A stretch of DNA of 56,362 nucleotides from Marinitoga sp. 38H-ov (lineage in GTDB: Bacteria; Thermotogota; Thermotogae; Petrotogales; Petrotogaceae), in assembly GCF_011057715.1 (NCBI RefSeq), contig NZ_LNGH01000014.1, positions 1-56,362 of the forward strand, written 5' to 3'. This document shows positions 45,329 to 53,356 of the stretch, piece by piece. Both the position numbers and the translations under genes were made by a program. The notes below the pieces were generated by a model, which saw only the letters and a program-made list of their open reading frames with translations, did no database searches and was not told where the DNA came from. Position 1 is the first letter of the stretch. Each line of letters opens with the position of its first letter.

Positions 45329-47083
45329 TCATCCCCTTAAAAACTTATTTAAAAGATTTAAAATTTTTTCTGTATTTTCTCCTTTAATAACATATGCATT
45401 AGCACCAGAATCAAGACCTTTTTTTATGTCTTCGGGTGATGATTTTGTAGACAGCATAATTACAGGTATATCTTTATTTACTTTTTTTATATGTTTTACC
45501 ACTTCATAACCACTAATACCTGGTAATTCCACATCAACTATAGCAGCATCATATCCAGATTTTTTTATAGCTTCTTCTCCGGTTTCCGCTTCAATAACAT
45601 TATATCCGTTATTTTTTATCATTCTAGAAATAACAAATCTAGTAAGAACCGAATCATCTAATATCAAGACTGTTTTTTTAATTATATTTTTTGAATTTCT
45701 TTTTGAAGAAGCTTTTTCTGGTGAAATTATTGGTATAGGATATGAAAAGATATTTTTTGCAAAACCTATGATTTCATCAAAGTTATACGGGGATATAAAT
45801 GCTTCAAAATGTCCTAAGATCTCATCAGCAACAATAGCTTTATTATTTTTAGTAATAACTGCAAATTTAATATTGCCATTTCCATAATCTATTAAATCTA
45901 ATAAATTATTGCCGTAATTTATCTTACTATCTATAATCTCTATTTTATTTATAACCTCTCTAATTTCATTTGAATCAACCGAAAATATGTTTTCATTTCT
46001 TCTTATAACAAGTACTTTTTTTGAAGTTATTTTCGTTTTAAAAGCTATAATAAATTTTGAACCCTTATCCTTTTCAGTCTCTAATTTTACAAACCCCCCT
46101 TTTGCTTCAGCAAAAGCTTTTACTGTATCAAGTCCTATTCCTCTTCCAGATGATTGATCAGTTTTATCTTTTGTAGAAAAACCAGAATAAAAAATAACTT
46201 CTAATGGGTCAACATTCTCAAAACCTTTACTTTTTGCTTTTTCTTTCACCTTATCAATATCAATTCCTTTTCCATCATCAATAACTTCTAAATATATAAA
46301 ATCATTTTTTATATAACTTTTTACGGTCAAATTCCCAGTTGGTTCTTTCCCTTTACCTTTTCTTTCTGAAGGACTTTCTATGCCATGCGCAATAGCATTC
46401 TTTACTAAATGTATTAATACATCCTTAAGGCTTTCTGCATCTTTTTTTTCTATTTTTGTATTTTCAACTTCTATATTAAAATTAATTTTTTTCTTATTAA
46501 ATACAGCCTCTTGAAATACTAAATTCTCAAAACTTTTAATAACTTTATGAATTGATATAAATTTATTTTCTTCAATAAGATTTTGAGTATATAATCTTAA
46601 ACTTTTAGCTTCTTTTAAAGCTATAGAATAATTTTTATTAATTAAATTATTTTCTAATTTTAGTATTCTTTCATAAAACTTTTCCAATAAATCTATTGAA
46701 ATATTTTCATTTTTTGTCTTTGAAATAGTACCTTCATTTAAATTAATTTCACCACTTAATATAGATTCATAATAATTAACTTCTTCATCTGTTAAATCAT
46801 TTTTTTTATTTATAATTTCATTAGATATTTTAATAACCCTTGCTACAAATTTTTCATCTAAATCAGAATTCATTTTTTCTTTAAATGCAGATTCAAGTTT
46901 ATGCATAAATTCCCCTAATTTAGGCAGTCCTACCAAACCTGCAGATCCTTTTAAAGTATGATATATCCTATATAAATCTTTTATTATAACAGGATCATGC
47001 AATTCTAAATATTTTTTTAACAGTTCCATAGCCTCATTTAACTTTTCTTCCATTTCATTAAAATATATATCCATAAATTCCAT
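45329..47083 (-). CDS. CheA-REC hybrid histidine kinase (584 aa)
   Basis: Domain order: Hpt with phospho-acceptor H42 in YHTLKGSAGLVG, a short linker, a CheA-type dimer/ATPase with HLVKNAIAHGIESPSER (N box), IDDGKGIDIDK (G1) and SSGRGIGLDTVKAFAEAKGG (G2), a CheW-like domain, then a C-terminal receiver with D517 in AAIVDVELPG. The P2 domain of classical CheA is missing. This CheA-REC fusion is typical of Wsp/Frz-type alternative chemosensory systems. ATG at 47083 follows GGAGTG and starts 4 bp after the CheW gene; a longer in-frame ORF start lies inside that gene. Confidence 0.93.
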   Translation of the reverse strand: MEFMDIYFNEMEEKLNEAMELLKKYLELHDPVIIKDLYRIYHTLKGSAGLVGLPKLGEFMHKLESAFKEKMNSDLDEKFVARVIKISNEIINKKNDLTDEEVNYYESILSGEINLNEGTISKTKNENISIDLLEKFYERILKLENNLINKNYSIALKEAKSLRLYTQNLIEENKFISIHKVIKSFENLVFQEAVFNKKKINFNIEVENTKIEKKDAESLKDVLIHLVKNAIAHGIESPSERKGKGKEPTGNLTVKSYIKNDFIYLEVIDDGKGIDIDKVKEKAKSKGFENVDPLEVIFYSGFSTKDKTDQSSGRGIGLDTVKAFAEAKGGFVKLETEKDKGSKFIIAFKTKITSKKVLVIRRNENIFSVDSNEIREVINKIEIIDSKINYGNNLLDLIDYGNGNIKFAVITKNNKAIVADEILGHFEAFISPYNFDEIIGFAKNIFSYPIPIISPEKASSKRNSKNIIKKTVLILDDSVLTRFVISRMIKNNGYNVIEAETGEEAIKKSGYDAAIVDVELPGISGYEVVKHIKKVNKDIPVIMLSTKSSPEDIKKGLDSGANAYVIKGENTEKILNLLNKFLRG

Positions 47084-47087
47084 AAAA

Positions 47088-47831
47088 TCACTCCAAAATA
47101 GGTAATGTTTTATTATCAATTCTTAAAAATTTTTTATCTTGAGAATCAAAAATTTCTCCATATACAAAATCTATCTTTTCGCATAATAATGCCACTTTTT
47201 CACCAACAACTATCCATTTGGCTTTCTCTGAGGTTTTTATTACATTATATATTTTATTTTTATACTCTATAAATCCATCAAACTCACCGTGTTTAAAAGA
47301 GCAAAAAGTACTACTGTCAATAATATTTATTATTTTATTTCTTAATATAGAGTATTTATTGTCAATTACAAATACATTAGGATTAATTATATCTTCTTTT
47401 TTTTCTTTATCTTTTTCAACATTTTTTACTACAAAATTTGCTGGAAGTTCTTCATAAACCTTATTAACATTGAAAACAAAAATTTCTTCATTATCTAATT
47501 CAAAATAACCAGAGAAAATTCTTAAGTGTGGAAATTGTTCTAATGTTTCAGAATTAAATTTTTCTATTTCACTTACTTCTATATTTTTTATAATGGAACT
47601 TACACCAAAAGCAAAAGAGTTATAAATTAAAAAGAACTTTAATATAAATTCTTTGTTCTCGGGAATGGTAATAACAGGATAAAGTTTATCTTTAAATTTT
47701 GAATATCCTAAAAAATTCCCTTCAATATTTTTTTTTACGAACTTAGAGGAAACACCTATTATTTCATTTACTAATGCTATTTTTATTAAATTATTTTTCG
47801 AATCTTTTATTTCACATATATAGTAATTCAT
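47088..47831 (-). CDS. Tandem CheW-like adaptor (247 aa)
   Basis: Two CheW-like beta-barrel modules appear to be joined: residues 1-120 (YYICEIKDSKNNLIKIALV... LYPVITIP...) and about 150-247 (NVFVIDNKYSILRNKIINI... VALLCEKIDFVYGE...). The sequence is poorly conserved, so the call rests on the size, beta-rich repeats and position between cheR and cheA. It should couple the kinase to the receptor. The start ATG at 47831 follows GGGGATG; an in-frame ATG further up would overlap the CheR stop. Confidence 0.65.
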   Translation of the reverse strand: MNYYICEIKDSKNNLIKIALVNEIIGVSSKFVKKNIEGNFLGYSKFKDKLYPVITIPENKEFILKFFLIYNSFAFGVSSIIKNIEVSEIEKFNSETLEQFPHLRIFSGYFELDNEEIFVFNVNKVYEELPANFVVKNVEKDKEKKEDIINPNVFVIDNKYSILRNKIINIIDSSTFCSFKHGEFDGFIEYKNKIYNVIKTSEKAKWIVVGEKVALLCEKIDFVYGEIFDSQDKKFLRIDNKTLPILE

Positions 47832-47835
47832 ATAA

Positions 47836-48891
47836 TCATCCCCTATTTTCATTTAAATATTTCATATTCCATAACTCTTCATCATCGGGATTTAAAAAAA
47901 TAGCTTTATTTAAAGAATCTTTATAATCTAAATTTAATTGTATTTCTAAAAAAGCTTTATATTTCCATATTAAATAATTTATTGAATTATCTGCAATCTT
48001 TTTTATTAAACTATATGCAAAAACATAATTTTTTTCTGAAATTAATTTTTCTATAATCTCAATATATTCATCTTCAGAAATATTAACAATTGTATTAATT
48101 AATTTCTCTTTTTTAGAATCTTTAATTTTTATAATATTTTTTATTTTATTAGTTTTATTACTTATAAATTTGATCTCTTTATTAGCTTTTTTCCATAAAA
48201 CTACATTATTATGTATTTCAAAATCAAAAATTTCAGTTAAATAAGGATAAAACTCACCATGACCTAAAATCAAAATTCCATTATCATTTAGAATATTTTT
48301 TATATTTTTTAAAATATATGTAATTTGATGTTCTGTAAAATATATCAATACTCTTCTTAAGAGAATTACATCATACTTATTATTTGTTTTTATATAATTT
48401 GTTATATTGTCAACTTTAAATTCTATATTTTTTTTATATTTTTCTTTAACATAATAAAATTCGCCTCTTTTTTCAAAATATTTATCTATTTCTCCTTGAT
48501 TCAATTTTCTTATACTCCAGTATTTATACTTTCCCTCTATCGCTTGTTTAATTCTATAATTTGATGCATCTATCCCAATTATTTTATAATCTTTATTTAA
48601 ATTATTAAGAATAAATGAAAATGTATATACTTCTTCTCCACGGGAACAACCTAAACTTAGAATGTTATATTTTTTATTTTCTATTATATAAGATTTTATC
48701 GTTTCCCATAAGTTTTCATCCCTGAAAAAATATGACTCTCCTATGGTATAATTTTCCAATATTAATTTTTCTACCTGATCATTTTCTAAATTTTTAAAAA
48801 AAGATAAGGTATTTTTTACATGTTCTAATCTTTTTTTATCCTCTTTTAACCCGTATTTTTTTAATATAGACTTTATTAATTCTTCAACCAT
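47836..48891 (-). CDS. cheR: CheR-type methyltransferase with C-terminal helical extension (351 aa)
   Basis: Residues 1-240 are a CheR methyltransferase: N-terminal helical domain, SAM-binding LSLGCSRGEEVYTFSF, GIDASNYRIKQAIEG, and VILLRRVLIYFTEHQ, where the usual Asn of the NVLIYF block is Arg. Residues 250-351 form a helical extension of TPR-like helices (EYIEIIEKLISEKNYVFAYS). WspC also carries a TPR extension. It methylates glutamates on the chemoreceptor. First gene of the operon; ATG follows AGAGGTG. Confidence 0.9.
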   Translation of the reverse strand: MVEELIKSILKKYGLKEDKKRLEHVKNTLSFFKNLENDQVEKLILENYTIGESYFFRDENLWETIKSYIIENKKYNILSLGCSRGEEVYTFSFILNNLNKDYKIIGIDASNYRIKQAIEGKYKYWSIRKLNQGEIDKYFEKRGEFYYVKEKYKKNIEFKVDNITNYIKTNNKYDVILLRRVLIYFTEHQITYILKNIKNILNDNGILILGHGEFYPYLTEIFDFEIHNNVVLWKKANKEIKFISNKTNKIKNIIKIKDSKKEKLINTIVNISEDEYIEIIEKLISEKNYVFAYSLIKKIADNSINYLIWKYKAFLEIQLNLDYKDSLNKAIFLNPDDEELWNMKYLNENRG

Positions 48892-49018
48892 TTAATCACC
48901 TCTACCCTATATATAATTATAACATAAAAAATTCTTTTTTTAAATTTACTTGACAATAATATTAATTAAATATCAAGTTTTTTCTTCAAAAGACGATTTA
49001 TATATTGTAATTATGTCC

Positions 49019-49047
49019 TTGAAAATAATTAAACAATATGTTATAAT
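49019..49047 (+). promoter_or_regulatory. Promoter of the HD-GYP gene
   Basis: TTGAAA (49019-49024), a 17-bp spacer and TATAAT (49042-49047), about 70 bp upstream of the ATG at 49118. The divergent cheR operon has TTATAAT near 48920 on the minus strand but no clear -35. Confidence 0.6.
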
Positions 49048-49117
49048 TTCTAAGAATTAATTGATCGTTTGATATATTAATATTATATTTATATTAAAAA
49101 AACAAAGAGGTTATAGC

Positions 49118-50773
49118 ATGAGATATACAAACGTAATTGAAAACCATATTAAAAATTCAATAATTCAGAATTTTATTTTTTTATGCATAATTATTATTAT
49201 ATGGGTATTATCTTTTTTTTATATTTTTTCCGCAATAAACTCTGTTTCAAATATTAACTTAGACAAGTTCAATGAATTAATGGAAAACTATTATTATCAT
49301 TTAAAATATATTAGCATTATTGATGATGAAAACCTCTTAAAAGATTTGAATATGTCCAAAATATATGTTATAGATAATATGGGAAATATTAGAAAAAAGA
49401 TACCTTATAATATAGAAGAAAATATCAATGAAAGTACTACCGTAGAAAGTATTTTTTCAAAAATTAAAAATATAAATAATACTTTTATTTTTAGATTAAA
49501 TGATAATTTATACTTAGGAAGTAAAATAAATAATTTATATGTCGTTGGAGTTATAAATAAATTAAATATTAACGAAAGCACAGATGTTTTTATTACTTTA
49601 CATAATAACAATCAAATAATATATTCTAAATTTAACATTAATAAAATAAAACAAATTGATATTATAAACAGAGCATTGTATATTAGTAAAACGTTAAATT
49701 GGAAAAATATATATATCACTACATATTATAATATAACTAATTTTATTTTTATTAACCTAATAATATCTTTAGTTCTATCAATTTTAATAATATGGAATTT
49801 TGTAACCAGAAATAAAAACATTAAATTAATTAGTATATTTGAACAAGAGTTTAGAAAAGTATTAAAAAGCATGGATATATTATTAAAAGAGCTAAAAATA
49901 TTAGATAGTCAAAGTTTTATCAATTTATCGCCAAAAGATTTTGAAGGAGCATTAAGTGCAATAAAAGATAATAAATTTTATTTTGATGAATTAAATGAAT
50001 TAAAAGAAGTAGAAATTTATACAATAAAAGAAATTTTAGAACTTTTTGAAGAAATAAGCGCTTCAAATGAACAAATGGAAGCTACAAATAAAGAATTGGA
50101 AACACTATATAACCAACTTGAAGAAGCTTATAATGATTTAGAAGATTCATATAGAAAGTTTTCTTCTCATTTGTCTGCTATCGCAGAAAAGTATGATGAA
50201 GTAACTGGAAATCATATAGAAAGAGTTTCTGAATACTCAAAATTCATAGCAGTTAAAATGAATTTCGATGAAAAATTTGTCAAAAATATTACTATTTATT
50301 CTTCACTTCATGATATTGGTAAATTATTAGTTAGCCATGAGATTTTAAATAAACCTGGAGGCTTAACAAAATCAGAATATGATGAAATGAAAAAACATAC
50401 AATATATGCGGAAAAAATTTTTGGCAATGATGAGCGTTTTAAAATGGCAAAAAATATTGCTATGTATCATCATGAAAGATATGATGGAAGTGGATACCCT
50501 TTTGGGCTAAAAGGTGAAGAAATCCCTATAGAAGCTAGAATTGTTGCTTTAGCCGATGTGTATGATGCTTTAAGAAGTGATAGGCCATATAAATCAGGTT
50601 ATTCTCATGAAGAAGCATACAATATTATAGTAAATGGAGATTATAAAACAAAACCTTCAATTTTTGATCCAAGAGTATTAAAAGTATTTAAGATTTATCA
50701 TCGCGAATTTGATAAAATTTATACAGAATATAAACAAAAAGAATTAAATTTATCGCAAATAAATATTAATTAA
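49118..50773 (+). CDS. Membrane-anchored HD-GYP c-di-GMP phosphodiesterase (551 aa)
   Basis: A transmembrane helix at about residues 18-40, an extracytoplasmic sensor to about 205, a second helix at about 208-228, a coiled-coil stretch (EELYNQLEEAYNDLEDSY-type heptads, residues 320-350), then an HD-GYP domain. HD is at 398-399 in SLHDIGKLLVSH, with MYHHERYDGSGYPFGLKG carrying the HHE and GYP motifs and LADVYDALRS after it. It hydrolyses c-di-GMP to pGpG or GMP. Transcribed divergently from the chemosensory operon that contains a cyclase, so it is probably the opposing enzyme. Confidence 0.92.
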   Translation: MRYTNVIENHIKNSIIQNFIFLCIIIIIWVLSFFYIFSAINSVSNINLDKFNELMENYYYHLKYISIIDDENLLKDLNMSKIYVIDNMGNIRKKIPYNIEENINESTTVESIFSKIKNINNTFIFRLNDNLYLGSKINNLYVVGVINKLNINESTDVFITLHNNNQIIYSKFNINKIKQIDIINRALYISKTLNWKNIYITTYYNITNFIFINLIISLVLSILIIWNFVTRNKNIKLISIFEQEFRKVLKSMDILLKELKILDSQSFINLSPKDFEGALSAIKDNKFYFDELNELKEVEIYTIKEILELFEEISASNEQMEATNKELETLYNQLEEAYNDLEDSYRKFSSHLSAIAEKYDEVTGNHIERVSEYSKFIAVKMNFDEKFVKNITIYSSLHDIGKLLVSHEILNKPGGLTKSEYDEMKKHTIYAEKIFGNDERFKMAKNIAMYHHERYDGSGYPFGLKGEEIPIEARIVALADVYDALRSDRPYKSGYSHEEAYNIIVNGDYKTKPSIFDPRVLKVFKIYHREFDKIYTEYKQKELNLSQININ

Positions 50774-50802
50774 AATAATGTATATAAAATATGTAATTTT
50801 TA

Positions 50803-50882
50803 CTCTTCCTATATAATCCTGAGAATATGGCTCGGGAGTCTCTACCAAACAGCCGTAAACTGTTTGACTATAGGAGGAGAGT
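50803..50882 (+). ncRNA. Purine riboswitch aptamer, guanine class
   Basis: The three-way junction of the purine riboswitch is complete. P1: CCTATA with TATAGG (50809-50814 and 50869-50874). P2: CCTGAG with CTCGGG. P3: CAAACAG with CTGTTTG. Joining elements TATAATC, AGTCTCTACC and GACTATAGG match the family. The ligand-pairing base is C in GACTAT, which specifies guanine/hypoxanthine rather than adenine. The 3' side AGGAGGAGAG (50872-50881) can instead pair with CTCTCTTCCT (50904-50913) of the terminator. Ligand binding should therefore end transcription before the purine permease gene. Confidence 0.95.
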
Positions 50883-50900
50883 GTTGGTTAATTATAATCA

Positions 50901-50926
50901 CACCTCTCTTCCTGAGAGGTGTTTTT
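50901..50926 (+). terminator. Riboswitch-controlled terminator
   Basis: CACCTCTC, a TTCCT loop and GAGAGGTG, followed by TTTTT. It competes with the antiterminator formed by the 3' strand of the riboswitch P1. Confidence 0.92.
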
Positions 50927-51093
50927 ATTTTTATAATAAAAAATAAAATTTTAATTAATAATAAAGGATTTTATAATGAATACTATATTAAAGTTTACTT
51001 CTATTTAATCTTATTTTAATTAAAAAGAAAACATATTTTTATACAATAATGTTAAGGTTTTTTTATATTTTTATAACTAGGAGGTGTCAAGGG

Positions 51094-52437
51094 GTGGAAA
51101 AATTTTTTAAATTAAAGGAAAACGGGACAACAGTAACAACAGAGATTTTAGCAGGGTTGACAATTTTTTTGAGTATGGCTTATATTTTATTTGTTAACCC
51201 TAATATTTTAGTAACTGCTATGGCTCCAGGTGCAGAAGTTGGATCAACTATATACAACCAATACTTTGGTGCATTAATGGTTGCAACTATATTCGGTGCT
51301 GCTACAGCAACTTTAGTTATGGGTTTATATGCTAATTATCCATTCGCTTTAGCTCCTGGTATGGGATTAAATGCTTATTTCACATATACTGTTGTTTTAA
51401 AAATGGGGATTCCTTGGCAAGTAGCTTTGGGAGCAATTTTTGTTGAAGGTATTATCTTTATAATTTTAACAATGTCAGGCGCAAGAACATATGTTGTTAA
51501 AGTAATACCTCAAAACATAAAATTCGCCACTAGTGCAGGTATAGGTCTATTCATTGCTTTTATAGGTTTAAAAAGCGCTAGTATAATAGTATCTAATCCT
51601 GCAACATTTGTTGGATTAGGCGATTTAACAAAACCTGATGCATTATTAGCAATTATCGGTTTAATTCTTACAGGTGTTTTATTTGCATTAAAAGTTCCAG
51701 GCTCTATATTATTAGGAATAATTTTGACTACAATAATTGGTGCTTTCCCAATTTTTGGTGTAACTCATTATCAAGGTATTGTCGGTAAAATACCTAGTCT
51801 CGCTCCAACTTTTATGAAATTACAACTATCCTGGGGAGATTTATTAAGTGGATCTTTCTGGGTAGTAGTTTTAACTTTCTTCTTTGTTGACTTCTTTGAT
51901 ACATTGGGAACTTTAACAGGATTAGCTCAAAGTGCAGGGTTTATAAAAAAAGGAGAATCTGATTTCCCAAGATCAAATAAAGCATATATGGCTGATGCTA
52001 TAGGTACATCTGTTGGTGCCTTATTTGGAACTTCAACTGTTACTACATATATTGAAAGTGAAACAGGTATAGCACAAGGCGGAAAAACTGGGTTAACTTC
52101 TGTTACAGTAGCAGTTTTAATGTTATTGATGTTATTCTTCTCTCCTTTGGGTTTAACTATACCAGCTGCAGCAACTGCTCCAGCATTAATTTTTGTTGGT
52201 TCATTAATGCTTAAAAATTTAATTCACATTACTTGGGAAGATACAACAGAAGCATTACCAGCATTTATTACTATTATAATGATGCCTCTTACATATTCTA
52301 TTGCTAATGGTATAGCATTAGGATTAGTAGCTTATCCATTAATAAAAGTTTTTTCTGGAAAAGGTAAAGAAATACATTGGTTTAATTGGATATTAGCTTT
52401 AGCATTTGTATATTATTTAATATTCTTACAACACTAA
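51094..52437 (+). CDS. Guanine/hypoxanthine permease, NCS2 (AzgA-type), 447 aa
   Basis: A 12- to 14-segment transporter whose N-terminus VEKFFKLKENGTTVTTEILA and LTIFLSMAYILFVNPNIL are typical of AzgA/PbuG-type purine permeases. Further markers are ALAPGMGLNAYFTYT, FVDFFDTLGTLTGLA and GTSTVTTYIESETGIA. The GTG at 51094 preceded by AGGAGGTG is chosen rather than an earlier in-frame ATG at 51049, because the Shine-Dalgarno lies between. The guanine riboswitch upstream confirms purine-base transport. It imports guanine or hypoxanthine with a cation. Confidence 0.94.
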   Translation: MEKFFKLKENGTTVTTEILAGLTIFLSMAYILFVNPNILVTAMAPGAEVGSTIYNQYFGALMVATIFGAATATLVMGLYANYPFALAPGMGLNAYFTYTVVLKMGIPWQVALGAIFVEGIIFIILTMSGARTYVVKVIPQNIKFATSAGIGLFIAFIGLKSASIIVSNPATFVGLGDLTKPDALLAIIGLILTGVLFALKVPGSILLGIILTTIIGAFPIFGVTHYQGIVGKIPSLAPTFMKLQLSWGDLLSGSFWVVVLTFFFVDFFDTLGTLTGLAQSAGFIKKGESDFPRSNKAYMADAIGTSVGALFGTSTVTTYIESETGIAQGGKTGLTSVTVAVLMLLMLFFSPLGLTIPAAATAPALIFVGSLMLKNLIHITWEDTTEALPAFITIIMMPLTYSIANGIALGLVAYPLIKVFSGKGKEIHWFNWILALAFVYYLIFLQH

Positions 52438-52440
52438 AAA

Positions 52441-52466
52441 TAATGCCCCTCATTAGAGGGGTATTA
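52441..52466. terminator. Terminator after the purine permease
   Basis: TAATGCCCCTC, an ATTA loop and GAGGGGTATTA, then TTTT. It is close to the 3' end of the convergent gene at 52464 and probably serves both. Confidence 0.88.
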
Positions 52467-53198
52467 TTTTAGTGCTTCTAAAAATAAATAAAACAATTTA
52501 TCACTACCATTATGAGCTATATAATGATTTTGTACTATTGTAAACAATACACTATTAGCATTCGTTATTTTTCCTTTTGAGATTTTTTCAGAAAAATTTT
52601 TTAATAAAACTTTAAGTTCTTTCCTTATATCATTTAAATCTAATTTAATTGAAAATTTTTCAAATAATTTTATTGGTTTTTCAGAAAATACTATATATAA
52701 ATCATAATTATAATAATTTTTAAATATATATAATCTAGCAACTTTTTCATTTTTTATTTTTGATAACTCTTCAATATTAACTTCTTCATTATACTCTAAT
52801 GAAAGATCTCCCTTTATTCCAATGGAAAATAATGGTTTTAAATCGTCTATATTAAATACTTTTTTTAGAAGCCTTTTTAATATTAATTTTTTTATTTTTA
52901 AAACTGTATTGTAAGAAACTTCTAAATCCTCAGCAATTCTTTTTATTAATCTTCCTTTTGATAATTCTTCAATTATTTTTAAAAATATTAAAGGTTTAAT
53001 TCTAATATCTTTAAAAATACTATCATTATATTTTGACCATTCTCTTCTGCATACCTTACATTTAAAATGATTCCTTCTTATTGAATAAACTTCATTGCTG
53101 CCACAATAAGGGCATTCATCTTTTAATTTCAAAACACCAATCTCAATTAAAAATTGTTCCGCTTGTTTATCATCCTTTATTTTTTTTAGTATCTCCAT
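52464..53198 (-). CDS. Zinc-ribbon, transposase-derived protein of unknown function (244 aa)
   Basis: Residues 28-55 hold a zinc ribbon, CPYCGSNEV...HFKCKVCRREWS, and residues 80-115 a helix-turn-helix-like stretch (LIKRIAEDLEVSYNTVLKIKK). This pair opens IS1595/InsA-type transposases. The rest (GDLSLEYNEEVNIEELSKIK, DLYIVFSEKPIKLFEK) lacks a recognisable DDE/DDN triad, and no inverted terminal repeats are seen nearby. The ATG at 53198 after AAAGGAGAG is preferred to one six codons earlier. It may be a domesticated DNA-binding protein. Function unknown. Confidence 0.65.
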   Translation of the reverse strand: MEILKKIKDDKQAEQFLIEIGVLKLKDECPYCGSNEVYSIRRNHFKCKVCRREWSKYNDSIFKDIRIKPLIFLKIIEELSKGRLIKRIAEDLEVSYNTVLKIKKLILKRLLKKVFNIDDLKPLFSIGIKGDLSLEYNEEVNIEELSKIKNEKVARLYIFKNYYNYDLYIVFSEKPIKLFEKFSIKLDLNDIRKELKVLLKNFSEKISKGKITNANSVLFTIVQNHYIAHNGSDKLFYLFLEALK

Positions 53199-53245
53199 AA
53201 TTTTCTCTCCTTTCAAATATATTTTACCACATTAATAAAGACTTA

Positions 53246-53260
53246 ATTATTTGCCACCAA
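53246..53260 (+). repeat. Direct repeat ATTATTTGCCACCAA, copy 1
   Basis: ATTATTTGCCACCAA between the zinc-ribbon gene and the RND gene. The second copy is 85 bp downstream. Confidence 0.8.
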
Positions 53261-53330
53261 AATTTTCTTTTATTTTAAACAAAAATGAAATATATAGAGT
53301 GTATATTTATTTTCGTCATAATAAGTATTT

Positions 53331-53345
53331 ATTATTTGCCACCAA
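53331..53345 (+). repeat. Direct repeat ATTATTTGCCACCAA, copy 2
   Basis: Identical to 53246-53260. It abuts the AAGGAGGG ribosome binding site of the RND gene, so its 3' bases overlap the Shine-Dalgarno region. This suggests a regulatory repeat or a local duplication. Confidence 0.8.
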
Positions 53346-53356
53346 GGAGGGATATT

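Noticed and set aside
50974-51006. Ten-codon ORF between the riboswitch terminator and the permease
   Set aside because: There is an AAAGGA before the ATG, but ten codons with no recognisable leader-peptide features are too little to call.
53246-53345. Two copies of ATTATTTGCCACCAA as a CRISPR start
   Set aside because: Only two 15-bp copies, with a spacing and length outside CRISPR repeats and no cas genes in the window.
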